From: Yponomeuta sedellus
Taxonomy: Eukaryota; Arthropoda; Insecta; Lepidoptera; Yponomeutidae
Reading direction: 5' to 3'
NCBI GenBank assembly: GCA_934045075.1
Contig: OW203723.1
Location: 22,719,615 to 22,783,614 of the forward strand
DNA: 64,000 nucleotides
Both the position numbers and the translations under genes were made by a program. A model generated the notes under the pieces. That model was not told the origin of the DNA. It did no database searches and saw only the letters and a list, made by a program, of their open reading frames with translations. Positions 36,801-52,100 of this stretch are shown here, piece by piece. Within the stretch, counting starts at the first letter, position 1. Every line of letters begins with the position of its first letter.

Positions 36801-39800
36801 ATTGTAAATCTGCGGTTGAGGCCCTATGGTCGCCTGCCTCTCTCTTAGAAAAAGAATAAGAACATTACTTACACAAGCAGCTTAAATAGAATAGTTAATT
36901 AAAACGAACGGCACCACCACACGGCTGGTTTCGTATAGCTTCTCACCCTCTGCTATCACGAAGTACAAAATTCAAATGATTTATAAGTTTTATATCTGTG
37001 TCATAAAGATACATACATAACCTCACGCCTGTATCCCAGAGGGGTAGGCAGAGACCAGGGACTGCCACTTGCCACGATCCTGACAGATCACCTTCGCTTC
37101 ATCAACGTTCATAAGTCGTTGCATGCACGCACGCCGGGTCCGGGTACTTTTTATCTTTCCCTTTGCTAATACATCCCCTATTTGGTCGATGTAAGTCCGT
37201 CTGGGACGTCCCTTACCAGCCCTTCCACTCACATTCGCAATATATATTTGTTTCGTCAATCTTTCTTCCTTCATCCTCTCCACATGTCCAAACCAACGCA
37301 ACATTCCTTTCTCAATTCTAGTTACTACATCCTCTTTCAGTTCACAACGTTCTCTAATCAGACTATTGCGTATCCTGTCATTCAAAGTAACACTACACAT
37401 ACTTCTCAAGGACCTCATTTCAACTGCATTAATTCTACTTTCTTGCTTCTTTTGCCATATCTTTTTCTATTTAAAATAAAATATTTCCATCTATCAAGTA
37501 AACAAAAACACGGTGCACAGTGAAGTAGTAATCCCAAAGTAGAGATAGTTTCACTATTGGCAACTGTCACCAGCCTGGGCGGTACGACGACGCGAGTCTC
37601 GCCGTATAAAGTCAAAGGTCGCGACTTTCCAGTCCATTAATTGTCAAATTCTGAAATTTCATCGTCACAAAACGCGTGACTCGCGTCATCGTACGAGTAC
37701 TACCCAGACAGCAAGGGTGCTAGGACGATGCGACTCTCGCCTTATAAAGGCAAAGTTCGCGACTTTCCAGTCCATTAATTGTCAAATTCTGAAATTTCAT
37801 CGTCACAAAACGCGTGACCGCGTCATCGTACTACCCATACAGCAAGGGTGCTAGGACGATGCGAGTCTCGCTTTATAAAGTCAAAGATAGATAGATAGAT
37901 GAATCATTTATTTTTGCTTAAAGACACACACACATAAAGCATCACATAAAAAATAATTACATAAAATAGTTTAAGTACAAATACAGCTTTATCTTAAATA
38001 CTAACTCACATGCATCGAGTTCTACGGCATTTTAGGCCGTATGTGGGTGTGCCACATAAGCTCAAAAAGGCCGTATCTCAGTATAATGGTACCTACTTTA
38101 AATAAGTAGATATTCTACTGATTTTCAGCTACAGCCAAAGTGTGAGAACGGCAATGACATTTGAATAAAACAACTACAATATTTAAAATAAAAATAGGTA
38201 CAAAACGACCTTTAACCATAAACAATAAATTATACAGAATAAACCGCTCTGCTCATTAATTAAACAAATAATTCCTTAATTATTACTTGATTATGACTAT
38301 TGTACCAGCAAGAGTTGCACTGTGTATTGTACCAGCAAGAGTTGCACTGTGTGTAATTAGTAGTGTGTTGTTAGTGCATATATAAGTCAAAGGTCGCGAC
38401 TTTCCAGTACATTAATTGTCAAATTCTGAGATTTCATCGTCACAAAACGCGTGACCGCGTCATCGTACTACCCATACAGCAAGGGTGCTAGGACGAGGCT
38501 AGTCGCGCGTTTTCAATGTCAAAAGTAAATTTCTGATATTTTAGCGCCACAAAACGCGTGACTCGTGTCATCGTATTACCCAGGCTGCACTGGCCTACCG
38601 ACCGTACCGCAGAGCGACAGTCATACAAAAGATGGTCCCAGAGTATTTGAACAGGTGCGTCAGTTAGGTTAGGTCCTAGATGCCTACGCGCTAATGTTAA
38701 TGGTACAGTCAATAACCTTTGTTTTGTCTGTTGGTACTAAGCTGTGTGCGGAAGCTGTATGAAATGAAATGTAGATTGTCACGAGTTTTTTATGGATTAT
38801 CTATGGAATATATTGAGTTAGAGCGCTTCGCTAACAAGCTGCTTTGCAGTTGCAGTTTAGCGAATAAAAAACCGAAATAAAGAGTAACTAACAACCCTAA
38901 CTACTAAGCAGGTGCGATCAACATAGGAACCTACCAGGGACTTACATTGCTCAATAAATTAATCAATCAATCAATCAATCAATCAATATATTTATTTGTG
39001 ATGAAAGTATTTATTTTTGATGAATTTAGTGCTGCCGGCTTAGTACTTAATGTTCAGTATTTTTATTAGTGATTTGGTTATTTTTTGTTGGATTTATACT
39101 CGTACTGATTCGATATAGCCTATGACAGCTGCGCAAACACGACGAAATGATTGAGATCTTATTTGTTAAAATCTGGCCAATGGATAAGGAGTTGTGAGCG
39201 AATATAGAATCGGACATACACACATACGATCCAAACCAATTAGGTATCCTCCATTTGGGCTCCGCCGCAGTTGGGTAAAGAAATGAGTACCTGCGTATAA
39301 ATTTTATCAAGCTGAATAAACTCAAATATTAATAAACAGATTAGTGGTGTACAGTCACGTGCCCTAATATGTACACACTTCAGTACCTTGTCAAAGTCAA
39401 AATAGTCAATTTCTCATACATCAGGCTAGAAGAGGTTCATGTGACAAGGTTCTTACGTGTTTACATGTTAGTGCGTTAGTGAAGCGAGCGCTCGTGGGCT
39501 AGTTGAACCGAGTGATTGGAATCAATCACTTCAGTTAAGAAACAACAGGCGCGGTCAGGTGCAGGATGGGTGACCGTCCCGTAACTACCGCTAGTGGCAT
39601 TTTTTCCGAGTGCTTCCGTGCTTCGCAAGGCACGCTAAGCCGTCGATGCCGGCTGTCGTGTAATGCCAGTCGTTAAGCCATGTCAGAGGTTTTATTGGCG
39701 GCTTCCAGTAAGACCCGCCACTGTCTTACAACCCTCCAACAACCCGGACTTGACCCCCGTGGTGGAGTATGGCATAACCTTCCTGCGATGCAGGAAGAGA

Positions 39801-42800
39801 CCGGTGCCCCAGCAGTGGGGAAATACAAGGGTTGATATCGACATGTTAGCGTACGCGAGTGTACAAGAAACAGTAAATTAAATTTGTATCGAATAATCCA
39901 TTCTTGGACTCTACATCTATGTTACATCTACTTATTTACGAGTATGTGGTAACGAATTGAATTACAGACACAGACAAAAAATATTGTACTTTGCCTTTGA
40001 GGAAAGGCGTTGGTCTGTTTACTGACATTAGTTTTTGCTCGTATCCCTTTGAGATTTCTAAGATTTGATTATATGTGATTTATGGTCGGTATTAGCATAG
40101 TATTATTCCGATGGAGTTTTTTTGTTTACTTGTTAGTTATGGGGAAATGTTATGTTATTTTTAAATAAGGGCACATATCCACGGATTTGTAGGAGTTGCC
40201 TGAGTAAGACTTTTATACCACATGTAACATAACATAACTTCATGCCTGTATGCCAGAGTGGTTGGCAGAGACCAAGGACTGCCAGTTGCCACGATCCTGA
40301 CAGTAAATGACCTTCGCTTTGCACGTTCATTTGCCGTGGCATTTTATCTTGCCCTTTGGTAATATATTCCCTATTTAGTAGAGGTATATTCGCCTGGGAC
40401 GTCCCTTACCAGCCCTTCAACTCAAATTAGCTATACATATTTGTTTCGCCAATCTTTCTTCTTTCATCCTCTCCACATGTCCAAACCAACGCACTTCTTT
40501 TTCTTTTAATCTTGTATCAATTAATCGTAAATTAATTTCCATTCAGACATGGCGTGTAGGGAGACTATTGGGCGCGACAAGAACGATGAAAAACTTATTT
40601 TAAAAACAAAACACTCGACAGATTAAAAGTCGTGGCCTAGATGAATTTGTTGAATTTTACAAGATAATTAGGCTCCGCCGGCTTAGGTTGGTGTTTCAAC
40701 AGACTCATCTCGTCGGTAATGCCCATAATCCCCACGCTGGACATGCGGGTTGGGGATCGCAATTTGGTGGAATTGTACTGCGGGTAGACTCATAAAGGAA
40801 TATTACAGTAGCTCACTTAAATGCCACAATTTAATTAGTAGAGTTTCACTAGAGTGACTTACTTCAGAAGGCAGCTTCACCCTACAGGTAGGATTTGGTA
40901 TACCTATGATTTGTTAGGACTGTACGTAAACGGACATGACCTGCTCAGAAAGTGAACTCGTCCGAAAGTGACCTTCTCCGAAAGTGATCTAGCCCGAAAG
41001 TGACCCGAAAGTGAGTCGGAAAATGACCCCATCCGCCGAAATGTTTTATTTTACATCTCATTTGTTAAAGTCGGGTAAAAATAGGCTCTACGCCGCCCAT
41101 AAGGAACCATGCGTATTGAAAAACCGTTCTCAACCTGGCCATTACTTATTATTACAAAAACGCATGATTAGCAATGGGCGGGGGAGAATGTTCTCGCATG
41201 ACGAAAACTTAAAATTGGTTAACCGTGCGTATTTATCTTTACTGAAATAATTTTACAGCAATCTTATATTTGTGGATTTCAGTGAATGTTATAAATAACG
41301 AAGACAGCGTTAATTAACTTTTATTTTTGTTCGAGCGAGAACATTCATTCTTTTTTCAATGTTGAATCAAACAATAACTTCCAAACAACAAAACATTGTT
41401 TTTTCTGGCACTTCCCTATTCCACATTCTGCATCGAAGTGAGTTAGCGGGAAGAAAATACTATCTAGTACTAAGCTCGCCTTTGTACAAATTTTATTCAT
41501 GCATTATGCATTAATTAATTCATTCATTCATTCAATCTTGCCCATCTCAACACAATCACCTGTTCTGGTCCCAAACTAGGAGACCTGACTATGGTAACCA
41601 GGATCATCGTCACAAATATGGAAATACACCCGGACTGAGGCCGTTTATACATATGGGCGGCGATGATCCTCAGTGAGAATCGAACCCATGGCCGCCGGGA
41701 TTGTACCTAATCAGGCCCGCAGACCAGCGAGGCAGTAAATTTTCCGATAGAACTGAAGAGTAACACCTTGTACATTTTAATTTTCCACGGAACGGGAAGC
41801 GCAGACCCGCGCCCCGACCGCAAATATTTTTTGGCAAGCGAGGTGGCCGATTTCTGGGAAAGATTACATTTGGGACCTAAGTGCCGGATTGTTTCTCGGT
41901 CGATCACCCCGCTCCATCCTTTGTTATTCATTATATTATATTGCCGGTTTTTGATTCGCCTTTGAAATCTGGTACATTTCTTTTGGGCGACTCGAGTGCA
42001 ACGACCCTTTCCCTTCCTTTTTAATAATACATGCGTGATCGAATCACTATGCCGTCCTAATGGGATAACTTAATGCTCAGAAAATATTACATTCTATTAA
42101 CTCACGTCTGTATCACAAAGGGGTAGGCAGAGGCCACGAATTGCCTTGACGCCTTCCCGACAAACCTTTTTCTATTCATAGTTAATATTAAACGGAATAG
42201 CTCGTAGCCCCGGCTGTCTGAGTGATCTTAAACGACGACGAAGTTTAAGCAGCATAGGGCGCGTTCAGTGCATTTATGGGTGACCGTCTATGACTAACGC
42301 TAGTGGTATTTTTCCGAGCTTCGCAAGGCACGTTAAGCAGTTCGTGCCAAATTAGAGGCCTTAGGGCGGCTTGAAAGTAAGTCCTTCTGACAGTAAGTCC
42401 AGCCACTAGTCTTGCTGTCATAAATTTTCCACCGCCCGACATACAAGGGTTGATAACGATAACGATATCCGACTGAGACGTGCCTTAACGGCTCTTCCGC
42501 GCACATTCGCTGAAAATATTTCTTCCGTGATTTTGAGAGAGTTGCGGTCTCTCTGCACTTGATGCCATTTTGAGGTGGTTTAATATTATCCTCGAGCTCT
42601 ACAATGTGTCTAGGAGCGACCCTATTGTGCTGCATCGTCCGCTAATTTGCCAGCACAAAGTTGAACGGCCGCCAATTAGCTTCCACTATTGAGATAAATG
42701 TTCCTACGTCCGCGCGGCCCGCACCTGCACAATCGCCCGCTGCTTCCACGCTTATTAATATTTAGTACTTCATTACTTCAGTACCGCATTCTATTATGCC

Positions 42801-45800
42801 GTCCCCCTTCAGCGATTTCGAGACGGGCTTCGCGAAATAGGAGTGATTAACTTAGTCTTTACGTTTTTCCAAGAAACCCACCGAGCGTAGGAGTGCAGTG
42901 GTCCATGGGAAGTATGATCGCTCATGATCTTTTTTTGTACTGATCGGCGTTTCGTTCTCTCTCCACCAAGGGTGAAAAGAAAAGCTGACATTCGTCGCGT
43001 GTATTTAGGGTTCTAGGGTACGCTTTGCTTGGGAACGCGTGGAGTAGTTGAAATTAAAACTATATACTCAGTCCCTTCTACGGTCTACAGTCCCTTGGAG
43101 CTGTAAAAAATCCTAAGTTAACGTGAAAATTTATATGGCACTTTATGCCGCAAAAACATTCATATGTTTCGACATCCAAAGGAAAAAAAATATAGGGTAC
43201 TTTCCGTTGACCTGGAACTATGAAGTTTTCCCAAGTAATATCAACTAATACTACAAGTACAGGAAAAAAATTGAAACTATACATTAGTAATAAATCGTAA
43301 AAGAAAAGTTCGGGAAAAGCTCGGAAAAACTGCGAGATTGATTCCTGAACTATTTATAATGTTAATGTAATTTACCTGCAAATTTGAGCAGTGCGGTGGG
43401 CGAGTCTAAGGTTTTTTGTCATGTTATTAGAAATTTTTCGATAACCTGATACATTTACAGCTTAGATTCTTCACCACGCAAATGCATCAACGACGCAATT
43501 TCAAGATCCCTGAATAAGTGAATGAAAATTCTTTATTGCACTAGAAACAATTTTGTACAAAGGCGAGCTTAATACTCGATAGTATATTCTCCCAGCGAAC
43601 CCACGTTAACCTTTGCTATTTCCTTTGCAATAACTTTCTCGAAAATTTGGAGAACCATTTATGACCTGCCATTTAAAAGGCATCTCGTAGATATCTTCAT
43701 GTCTTCAACCTTAGAGGAGCCCCTTGAAGACCTGATGTCCTGGTGCCTTCAAATCCTAAAGAGTATTCTTGTCCGCAGCTATAACCATCGGCATCCGCGT
43801 AATCGGGCCTGCTCTTGGGTTCCTCCTGGGAGCGCTCTGCACCAAGGTCTACGTGAACCCCTTCGAGGCCCCTTCCAGCTACGACGCTTCGGACCCGCGA
43901 TGGGTCGGCGCCTGGTGGCTGGGTAAGTTCACCTAATGACTTCGTGTTGTCTCCGTCTGACACTTTGCAAAACATCAATTTGGTATCATCGAGTTGATCA
44001 AATGATGGAGCCATGCGTGGGTAGCAAAATCTTCCAACTCTACAGTGTACAGCAGAGCCAATGTTTAGTTCAGGTATTGTTGATTAGTTGGCGCTACCTG
44101 TAAACCCATTTTGATTACAACTAAAAAGTTTAAGTTACATTCTAAAATGAAAAAGATGCTGAAAACTAGATAACGATTTCCCTAGTTCCGCAATGATCGA
44201 ATTACGAAGTTTTACTGGTAAAATAATTATTTTATTTTTAATGCACTAACCCGTCCTAAAGATAATTTAAAAAAAAACCTATTTAGAGGCTAAAAATTCC
44301 ACCCATCCCGGGATTCGAACCCGTGACCTCTGGCTATCCATGCCAGATTTCTTTTTCCAACTGACCTAAAATGGGCGATGGTAAAATAATGTTTTTTTTT
44401 GTTTATAATTATTTCTTTTGTGTCCAATGAATAATCTAATCTGATCTTGCCTTGAAACAGGAGAACTTAGCTAGTTAATCGCAGCGACTTATTGAGGCAT
44501 AAAAACAGGGGGCTTATGTAGTTCAAACACAAGTTAACAAAACTAGTAAAATACATTGATATGTAACATCTATCAAACTCGCACAAATGCGTTAAGTCTT
44601 TGTAGCCAACGCCACGTTAGCTACAAAGACGTGAACCTGAGGCGGCAATGCAACAAAAAACATCAAAGTAAAATTGGTTAGGTATATAATGTGTATAATC
44701 TTGTGAGGGTAGAACTGATAGAAAAGATCCCCTTGGAATAGGCTGCACGTCTCCCGTTGCCTTTTCAGTGTGAACGAAACCTAGGTCTTTCATTACGACC
44801 TGACGACCCTTTCAACCATATATGAGGTTGCGTAGTTATATAGCAGGACTGCTCCAACCAGAAGAGGAAGAGATTTGGTCGCACTATCTGCTGAAGACAG
44901 TCATAACATTTTCAATACTTGTACTCTACATTTGAGCGTGATTATCACATGACGTAATTTATTTCTCAGTCCGTTTTCCTGTATGCACGTTCATTTTAAT
45001 TAGACGTGACTTATTAATTGGTTCGTTGGAGACTAAGATATTCGGCGGTTACTACAGTTGCTATAGCAGTAAACACTAATCATAGCCAACGTAGCGTCGT
45101 CCAAATGAGAATCTTGTGCAAGCTTGGACTTACACCATATGGATACGGAGAGCAATTTTCCTTTCTAATTGACTTCAGAACTCCGCTATAATATCTACAA
45201 TTTTATTGCCTCCCGGGAGGCAAATATGGTAAACTGACTTGCAACTTGTGCGTACTGCAGAAAATGAAGCCCAGCTAGTAAAAGATTTTAAATCAATTTG
45301 AACTTACTCAATTGAAGAAATGAAATAGGGATTCTTCTTGCTTCTTGGATTGCTCGTTAGAATTATGGAATTATAAGAAGCTTCTATGAATTATAAGTAA
45401 GGCCCGCCACTGTCTTACAATACTCCACCAACCTGGACTTGGCCCCCGTGGTGGAGTACGGCCTAACCTTCCTGCGATGCAGGAAAAGACCCGTTCCCCA
45501 GCAGTGGATACATAGGGTTGATATTAAGAAGCTCGTATTAATCATAGATAGCAACGTTTGATTCGATGATGATACTATTGAGGAAAATAATACTTAGATT
45601 TTCAACTTCCAACTCTACCACTAATACGCTGGAATAACCTGTAAAGATGAACAAATACTGAAGTTCCATCGTGATCTTCGTGCGCGCCTGTGAAGGAGCC
45701 ACCATTCCCCAGCCTTGCATCGGAGCACCGCATAGCCGTTCCCTGTCTGACATTCCATCGGCGTGCTGCCAACAACCGTTAGGGACGCAGCTCATTCGTA

Positions 45801-48800
45801 GATATTCGCGCACGCAAAATCACCGAAGAAAGCACGCGCGTGACTCGCATGCGTGCCCGCGCTGAGACCTGCTGCTTAGACACAAGGTTGGAAATACTTC
45901 GTTTTTTAAGCTCCTAAGCCGATATCGGTTGTAGAATGGAAAATGGTTTTACGCGTGCCCTGAGTGGTAAATGTTGCGAATTTGCTAATACGCATTGTGT
46001 TTCTCCGTATTTCCTCATTGTTGGCGGTTGGCGCGTTTTTGAGTTCATCCGTGAATGGGCTCTTCAAAGAGTTTTAGTGGATTTTTATCGCTCTATTGAA
46101 ATCCCTCGATTATGTGACATACTTTATCTCATACGCTTGTTTTCAACGTGTCTTACTGGCACCATCCCACCACATACCCACTAAAAAGTTACAATGAGCA
46201 TGTTATCTCATTAAATGATTATTTGTGGATAACTTGTTGATGATAACATCGTATTTTTAATACAATATGTTCAGTGTGTCATCGTATCTTATCTGCCTCA
46301 TTCTTCAGCTTCAAGGGTCATATCCTGTATCGAATTTGGAGAGATGCAATGTGGAGAGAGCTTATTGATAGGGTAGTAAATCATCTCCACTTTCTCTTAC
46401 CGCTACTCGTAGTGTTACTTCATCACAATTTCGGGGTATCGCTTACAAGAGGCCGCACGGACGGGAGAAAGTCTCCAGAGCTAACCACGACGACGGAGGC
46501 CTGTACGCCGGCCAATTCAGCTGCATCACTCCGATTGCTCCGTAATTGCTTCTAAGAAGGGGGTGTGTGTGTGTGTGGCAGTTGCATCACGCCGGGTTGC
46601 GCACTCGCTATATAATTTCCACTCGGCTTTCGCTTTTTTACGTAGTCCGTCGTCACGCTGCAGCCGCGCGGCGTGTTGTGTAACAATTACATCACGCCAC
46701 GTCACGGCTCTATCCGAACGCGCCGGTCACGGCCAAGGCTGCCGCGCGTCTGTCCCAGACAATTGCGCCCGTAATGAGGATTTAGTGGGTGGACACACGA
46801 CGACTCCGGCCACTTTTACTTTTGAACCGGTTGCAGGGTGGCCTTCGACCGCCGCCGCTGGCCGGGGCGCTCCAAATGTCAGGAGCCCACCGGGCCACCA
46901 TTATCCTGGAGATATTTACGTGTCTCCCACGATCGAATGTAGAGGCGCGAGTGCTCGGATGTGTGTTCCTTATTCGATGTTTGTAATCGGCTGCCCTTGA
47001 CTCCGCGGCGACCGGGCGGCCTTGAGTAGCCACAAATGGTGTCTGTTTGTATCCACAAAAGTGGCCGTAGGAATTTGTTGCTACAGTTGTTGTTATATTT
47101 CACTGGTGTCTGCTTGCGGTGGCGCCTCAGGTGCTTAGATACCGAAGCCTGTAATAGATTTGTAATATTTACAGCTAATACGTTGGATTTATTCGCACTG
47201 TGCTAATTTGTTTTATCGTTTAGTTGGTGCCTCCATAATGCGCTACCAACTTTATGAATAGATCAAACACCATTGACTACAGATACAACCCGCAGAACCT
47301 CATGTGTTCGTTGGTAATTAGCGGATTTTCTGCGGTTGTTGATCTCAAAGGCCTCTTCAAACAAGGCGAAGAGAGTTTGTTCTGCTGGTGATTCAGAACA
47401 GCTTTTGTTGTGCGTTTTTCTGCTCTTTGTACACGTTGTCAGCGAATTCGTCCGAACCACTAGGCAAAATCCTTTCAGTTGTAAAAAAAAGTTTTGATCA
47501 GTTCTACTGTCTACCTTATAACATGATCTGAACTTATCTATTGCCATAGGCAAAGCCATAATAATATGAAACATGTGTATATTGGACAGCTAGTCAAACT
47601 TAAACTTTTTGGTCAAACTTAAATTTTTGAAGGCATAGGGCCAGTTTTACAATTGAGAGTTTCGCTAAGTAAATTCTTATCTGTAGTGCTGTCTCTTCGA
47701 ATTTCTCAGCAAAGAGCGTGACAAAACTTTAAATAGATAGAGATAGAGAACACTTTATTGTACATAAAAATAGAAAATAAACAGATATTTCTAAGCCTAA
47801 GAGTACTTTACTTAGTGAAAGTCTCAATTCAGAAACCGGCCCTTAAAGGCGTAATGTAAGATATTGTTTGGAATCAGGCGTTACTTTGCGGAAATCCATA
47901 ATAGCATTAAAAAGTGAAGATTGTAAGTTATTACGTGTCTTAATCATACTGTCGACTGTACTAATGCCGACTTCTGGCTATAAAGTTATTCAAACGGTTG
48001 GTTACACTTTGCGTGCTGTTTCTGGGTACACAAAACGCAGACGTTTGCTCTGGCATTACCGCCACAAATAGCCAATTACTTACCTACCTCATTATTGGCC
48101 GTCTTGTTCACAGTCTGATCGTAGGACGCTGGGACGCTCATAATTATGTTTAGACGAACAAAAGGTAGTGAATCAATCAATGTAGTTATTGCCGTAAATT
48201 ACATGTGTGTACAGTAGTGTTATTATAATACTGCGGACGGCACATCAACCGTTACACGCGTGCAGTTTAGTCAGTTACGTTACGGTCGTCTTTGTGACTA
48301 AAATGTAACGCTTGACCTGCGATCGACTGTACAAAAGTGCAATTTCTACTAAGTTACTTATTTGATTTTTTATTTTAAATTTTATCTTAAATTAAATAAT
48401 TTAAGCCAAATTTAAAACAAAGCTAGTTTTCGACGTCTCGTGCTCTTGGTGATTTGTTGAAAATTTTCAGTCGTAAGCAAAATTGATTTTGTCAAATAAA
48501 CCAGTTTACAAACCTTGATACGTATTGGTTACATAAACATATTGATATTTTTTTTCCAAGATTCATGTTTTTTGTATGTAGTAGGTATGTATATTTTGTT
48601 TGTCAGCTTTATCCAATTATAATGTTAATACGAGTTATGAGATAACTAGTCATCTACTCATATCATAAATTCGAAATATTCCAACCCCCTCGTCTTAAGA
48701 AATGACAGCCCTTAATCAATCTAATTATGGAGTTATGAGACGGAGCCTATTTTAAACTATCGCCTCAGACTTATTTCTAACACTTACAAAGTTTCGTATT

Positions 48801-49074
48801 AGTACTTATTTCTAACAATAAATGAACGCTTTTTTTATATATTACTAGCTGACCCAAAGAACTTCGTACCACCTAACAGTTGATTATTTTTTTCCCTAAG
48901 TAAGATCCATCCCCGTACTTCAAGAAATATTCTAAATAAAGAATTTACGAAATTGGTTCAGCTGCTCTCGAGATTTGCGCTTACCAACACATTCGGGGAT
49001 TCATTTTTAAATTATAGATTATGTAACCTGTAAACCTCTCACTATAGGACACAGGGCTTCTCTCAGAGAGAGAA

Positions 49075-49108
<34 letters not shown>

Positions 49109-52100
49109 TATTGGCAATTCCAAACGCTGAATACCTCAGGCACTCAGGTTTCCTCACGATATTTTCCTTCACAGTTAGCGAGTGGTATTCATACTATAAC
49201 TTCATAGATGTACATAACTTAGATGTACATAACACAGTCATCGGTACCTGCCCGCAATGGGAATTGAACCTGGGTCCTACTCTGGGACCTCGGTCTACTT
49301 ATAATCCCATGTTCTCTCTCTCTCTGAGAGTAGGCCTGTCCCGTGCAGTGGGACGTTTGAGGCTACATGTTTTATTTTAGTTACTTCCATAGTGTCATGT
49401 CCTATGGCATACTACGTGGGGACGGGCTGAAGATATTGAGACCATCTTCGTCTTGCGAAGAGAGCGATCACATTCATGTATAAGATAGACATAACATAAC
49501 ATTTACATACAGGCACATACATTGCTTCTGGCCCCACACCAGGATACCCTGTGTCGTGGGAACCAGAAACAACGACATCACAAACATGTAAACATCCAAG
49601 ACCTGGGGTTTTTTTTTGTTCCCAGCCGGGATTCGAACCCGGGACAGTACAGACAGTAGAGATTCTTTAAAGAAACTAACATACTGACAGTTGCCAGTCG
49701 TCAGTGCAGGTATAGGTCAGGAAAAATATCAGTAACTTTAAAACTTTGGGTAGTCAACACAATCTAAATACTAGAAATAAACATAAACTCTCGTTCCCAC
49801 TAGTTAGTCTGGCAAAGGATAATACATCCTTCATAGGGCATTGTATACGCTTCAATAATAAAATCCCTGAAGATATATTAAGCTTGCCTGAAACGCGGTT
49901 CGAAAAATGTGTTAAGTACACTTTGTGCCAAAAGGGCTACTATAATATAAAAGATGATTTAGATGACAATGATGTCTGGAAATGAAGCCAGTACAATGCA
50001 TGAGTTCTATGTTTTAAAATAATTACGTAAACTCTGTTAATTAAGGACTTTGAAAAGACTAAGTTAGGACCTTTTTGTCCATTTTTTCTCCAAAATGATC
50101 TAGATTTTGAAATGGACACCTAGTTTGAATTGTAACGTTCATTTCTGCGCTACTTTGAGTAAAAACTTTTTATTTCATTTCGTTAAAAATATGCCTACTT
50201 AAATTAAGGTTTAAGGATGATTTGACAAGCCAAAAGGTAGTGACAGAAGCTGTCTTAATGCGTTGTAGTCTGTCCGTAATTGCCGTTACATAATAAATTG
50301 GACGTGTGACGGATAGGCGAGGCGCTTAATTTTAGCTGTCTGTAGTCATACAGGGCTACCTCACGCCGCGTGAGATTTAAAACAAAAATTTGTTGATAGA
50401 CTGTGACTAACACCTGAACTAACGAAAGTTCAGGTGTGAGTCACGCGGAAAATTAAAGTACTAATTGTCGTGTAAGTCGCACGTTTCGATTCGATATCAA
50501 CCCTTGTATGTCCCTACTGCTGGGGCACGGGTCTCTTTCTGCATGGCAGGAAGGTTAGGCCATACTCCACCAAGGGGGCCAAGTCCGGGTTAGTAGAGGA
50601 TTGTAAGACAGTGGCGGGTCTTACTGTCAGGCCTTACACAAGGCCTCTGAAATGGCTTAGTATTAGAGATGAGGTTAGATGAAACAGTTAAGCTTAGCGT
50701 CCTGTACTCGTTCCCTTGAAGGCCTCTATAGAGTAACACAAACGCCATCAAGAAAAAATAATCGATATCAACCCTTAATGTATGCCCCCACTGCTGGAGC
50801 ACGAGTCTCTTCCTGCATCACAGGAAGGTTAGGCTATACTTCACCACGGTAGCCAAAACCGGGTTGGCGGAGGATTGTAAGACAGTGGCAGGCCTTACTG
50901 TCAGAAGTCATCAAGTCGCCCAGAAGACCTCTGACATGACTTAACGACTGCCATTACACGACAGCCGCACCAACGGCTTTACGTGCCTTGAGAGTGCAGG
51001 TGTGAGGGCACAATGGGCATTGGAACAGGTGCACCATGGATTGCGATGAGGTTCCATTATATGTGAAAGTTTGAACCGATTAAGATGAAATTCGGTACAG
51101 ATCGATTATAGTTTGGAATAGTATGTAAGCTATTTTTATGCCGGTAAAATACATATTTATCAAAATTTATTCGCGAACAAGGTCGCGGGCAGGACCTTGT
51201 ATACTCATAATCGATATCGATCGACATCAACCCTTGTATGTCCCCACTGCTGGGGCACGTGATTCTTCTTGCATATTGCCGTTTATGTTGTGTGAACGAG
51301 AGACAAATAGATAGAGTACACTTTATTGCACAACCAGAAAGCAACCACAAAGAATACAACAATGAGTTCTTAAATCTAAGTAATGTTATACAATAGTTAT
51401 TAATTCCCTTTCTTTAATCAACCGCCCTTTGATACTCGTTGTCCCGACGACGTTGCAGTTGCCGTGGTCACCGGAACACTGAAGTGACTCATTCATACCC
51501 TATATAATCGACAGCATCACGACCCTTACATTATTGTTGCAATATGGCCCGTAACGTAAAGGAGTAGAGTGCCCACTATATGTATGGGCTGATGTGCAGT
51601 GATACTGACTGACCGTACCTACACGTCAAAAGTTTACTAGATAACGTTTCCGTTTCCGTCTGACACGGTTAACAGTACTATTATTTTAACGTCATTTCGG
51701 CATTGATTGTTTACTTGTATAACTAATAAGTTTTTTTATTATCAGAGTATCGGTTAAGAGAGGTTGTAGCGCAGCAGAAGAACTTCTCATTCGGGAGGTC
51801 GTGGGTTCAAATCCCATGTTTGTACCCATGACTACGTTTCTAAGTAACGTACATTTGTAGTAGCAATGTTACTCGCTAACTGTGAAGGAAAACGTCGTGA
51901 GGAAACCTTAGTGTCTAAGGTATTTACATACCTCTGCGCTTGAAATTGCCAATGCTTTATTGCCATATTCAAGAAGTTGCCATTACACGTGAGTGTTTAG
52001 GTGTATCAGCAGCTTAAGGCTTAGAACGCATTGCGAATAATATTTCCGCGATTTTTATTTATGGCGGATTATAAATCGCGTACTGATTTGGTTGGGGAAT

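Noticed and set aside
39488..39600. Possible 5S rRNA gene
   Set aside because: Only the internal promoter-like boxes and nearby text match; the rest diverges and is joined to a SINE body found many times.
46563..47000. 145-codon open frame in intron 2
   Set aside because: Within a GC-rich block with frames open on both strands; Arg/Ser/Ala-rich composition without motif.
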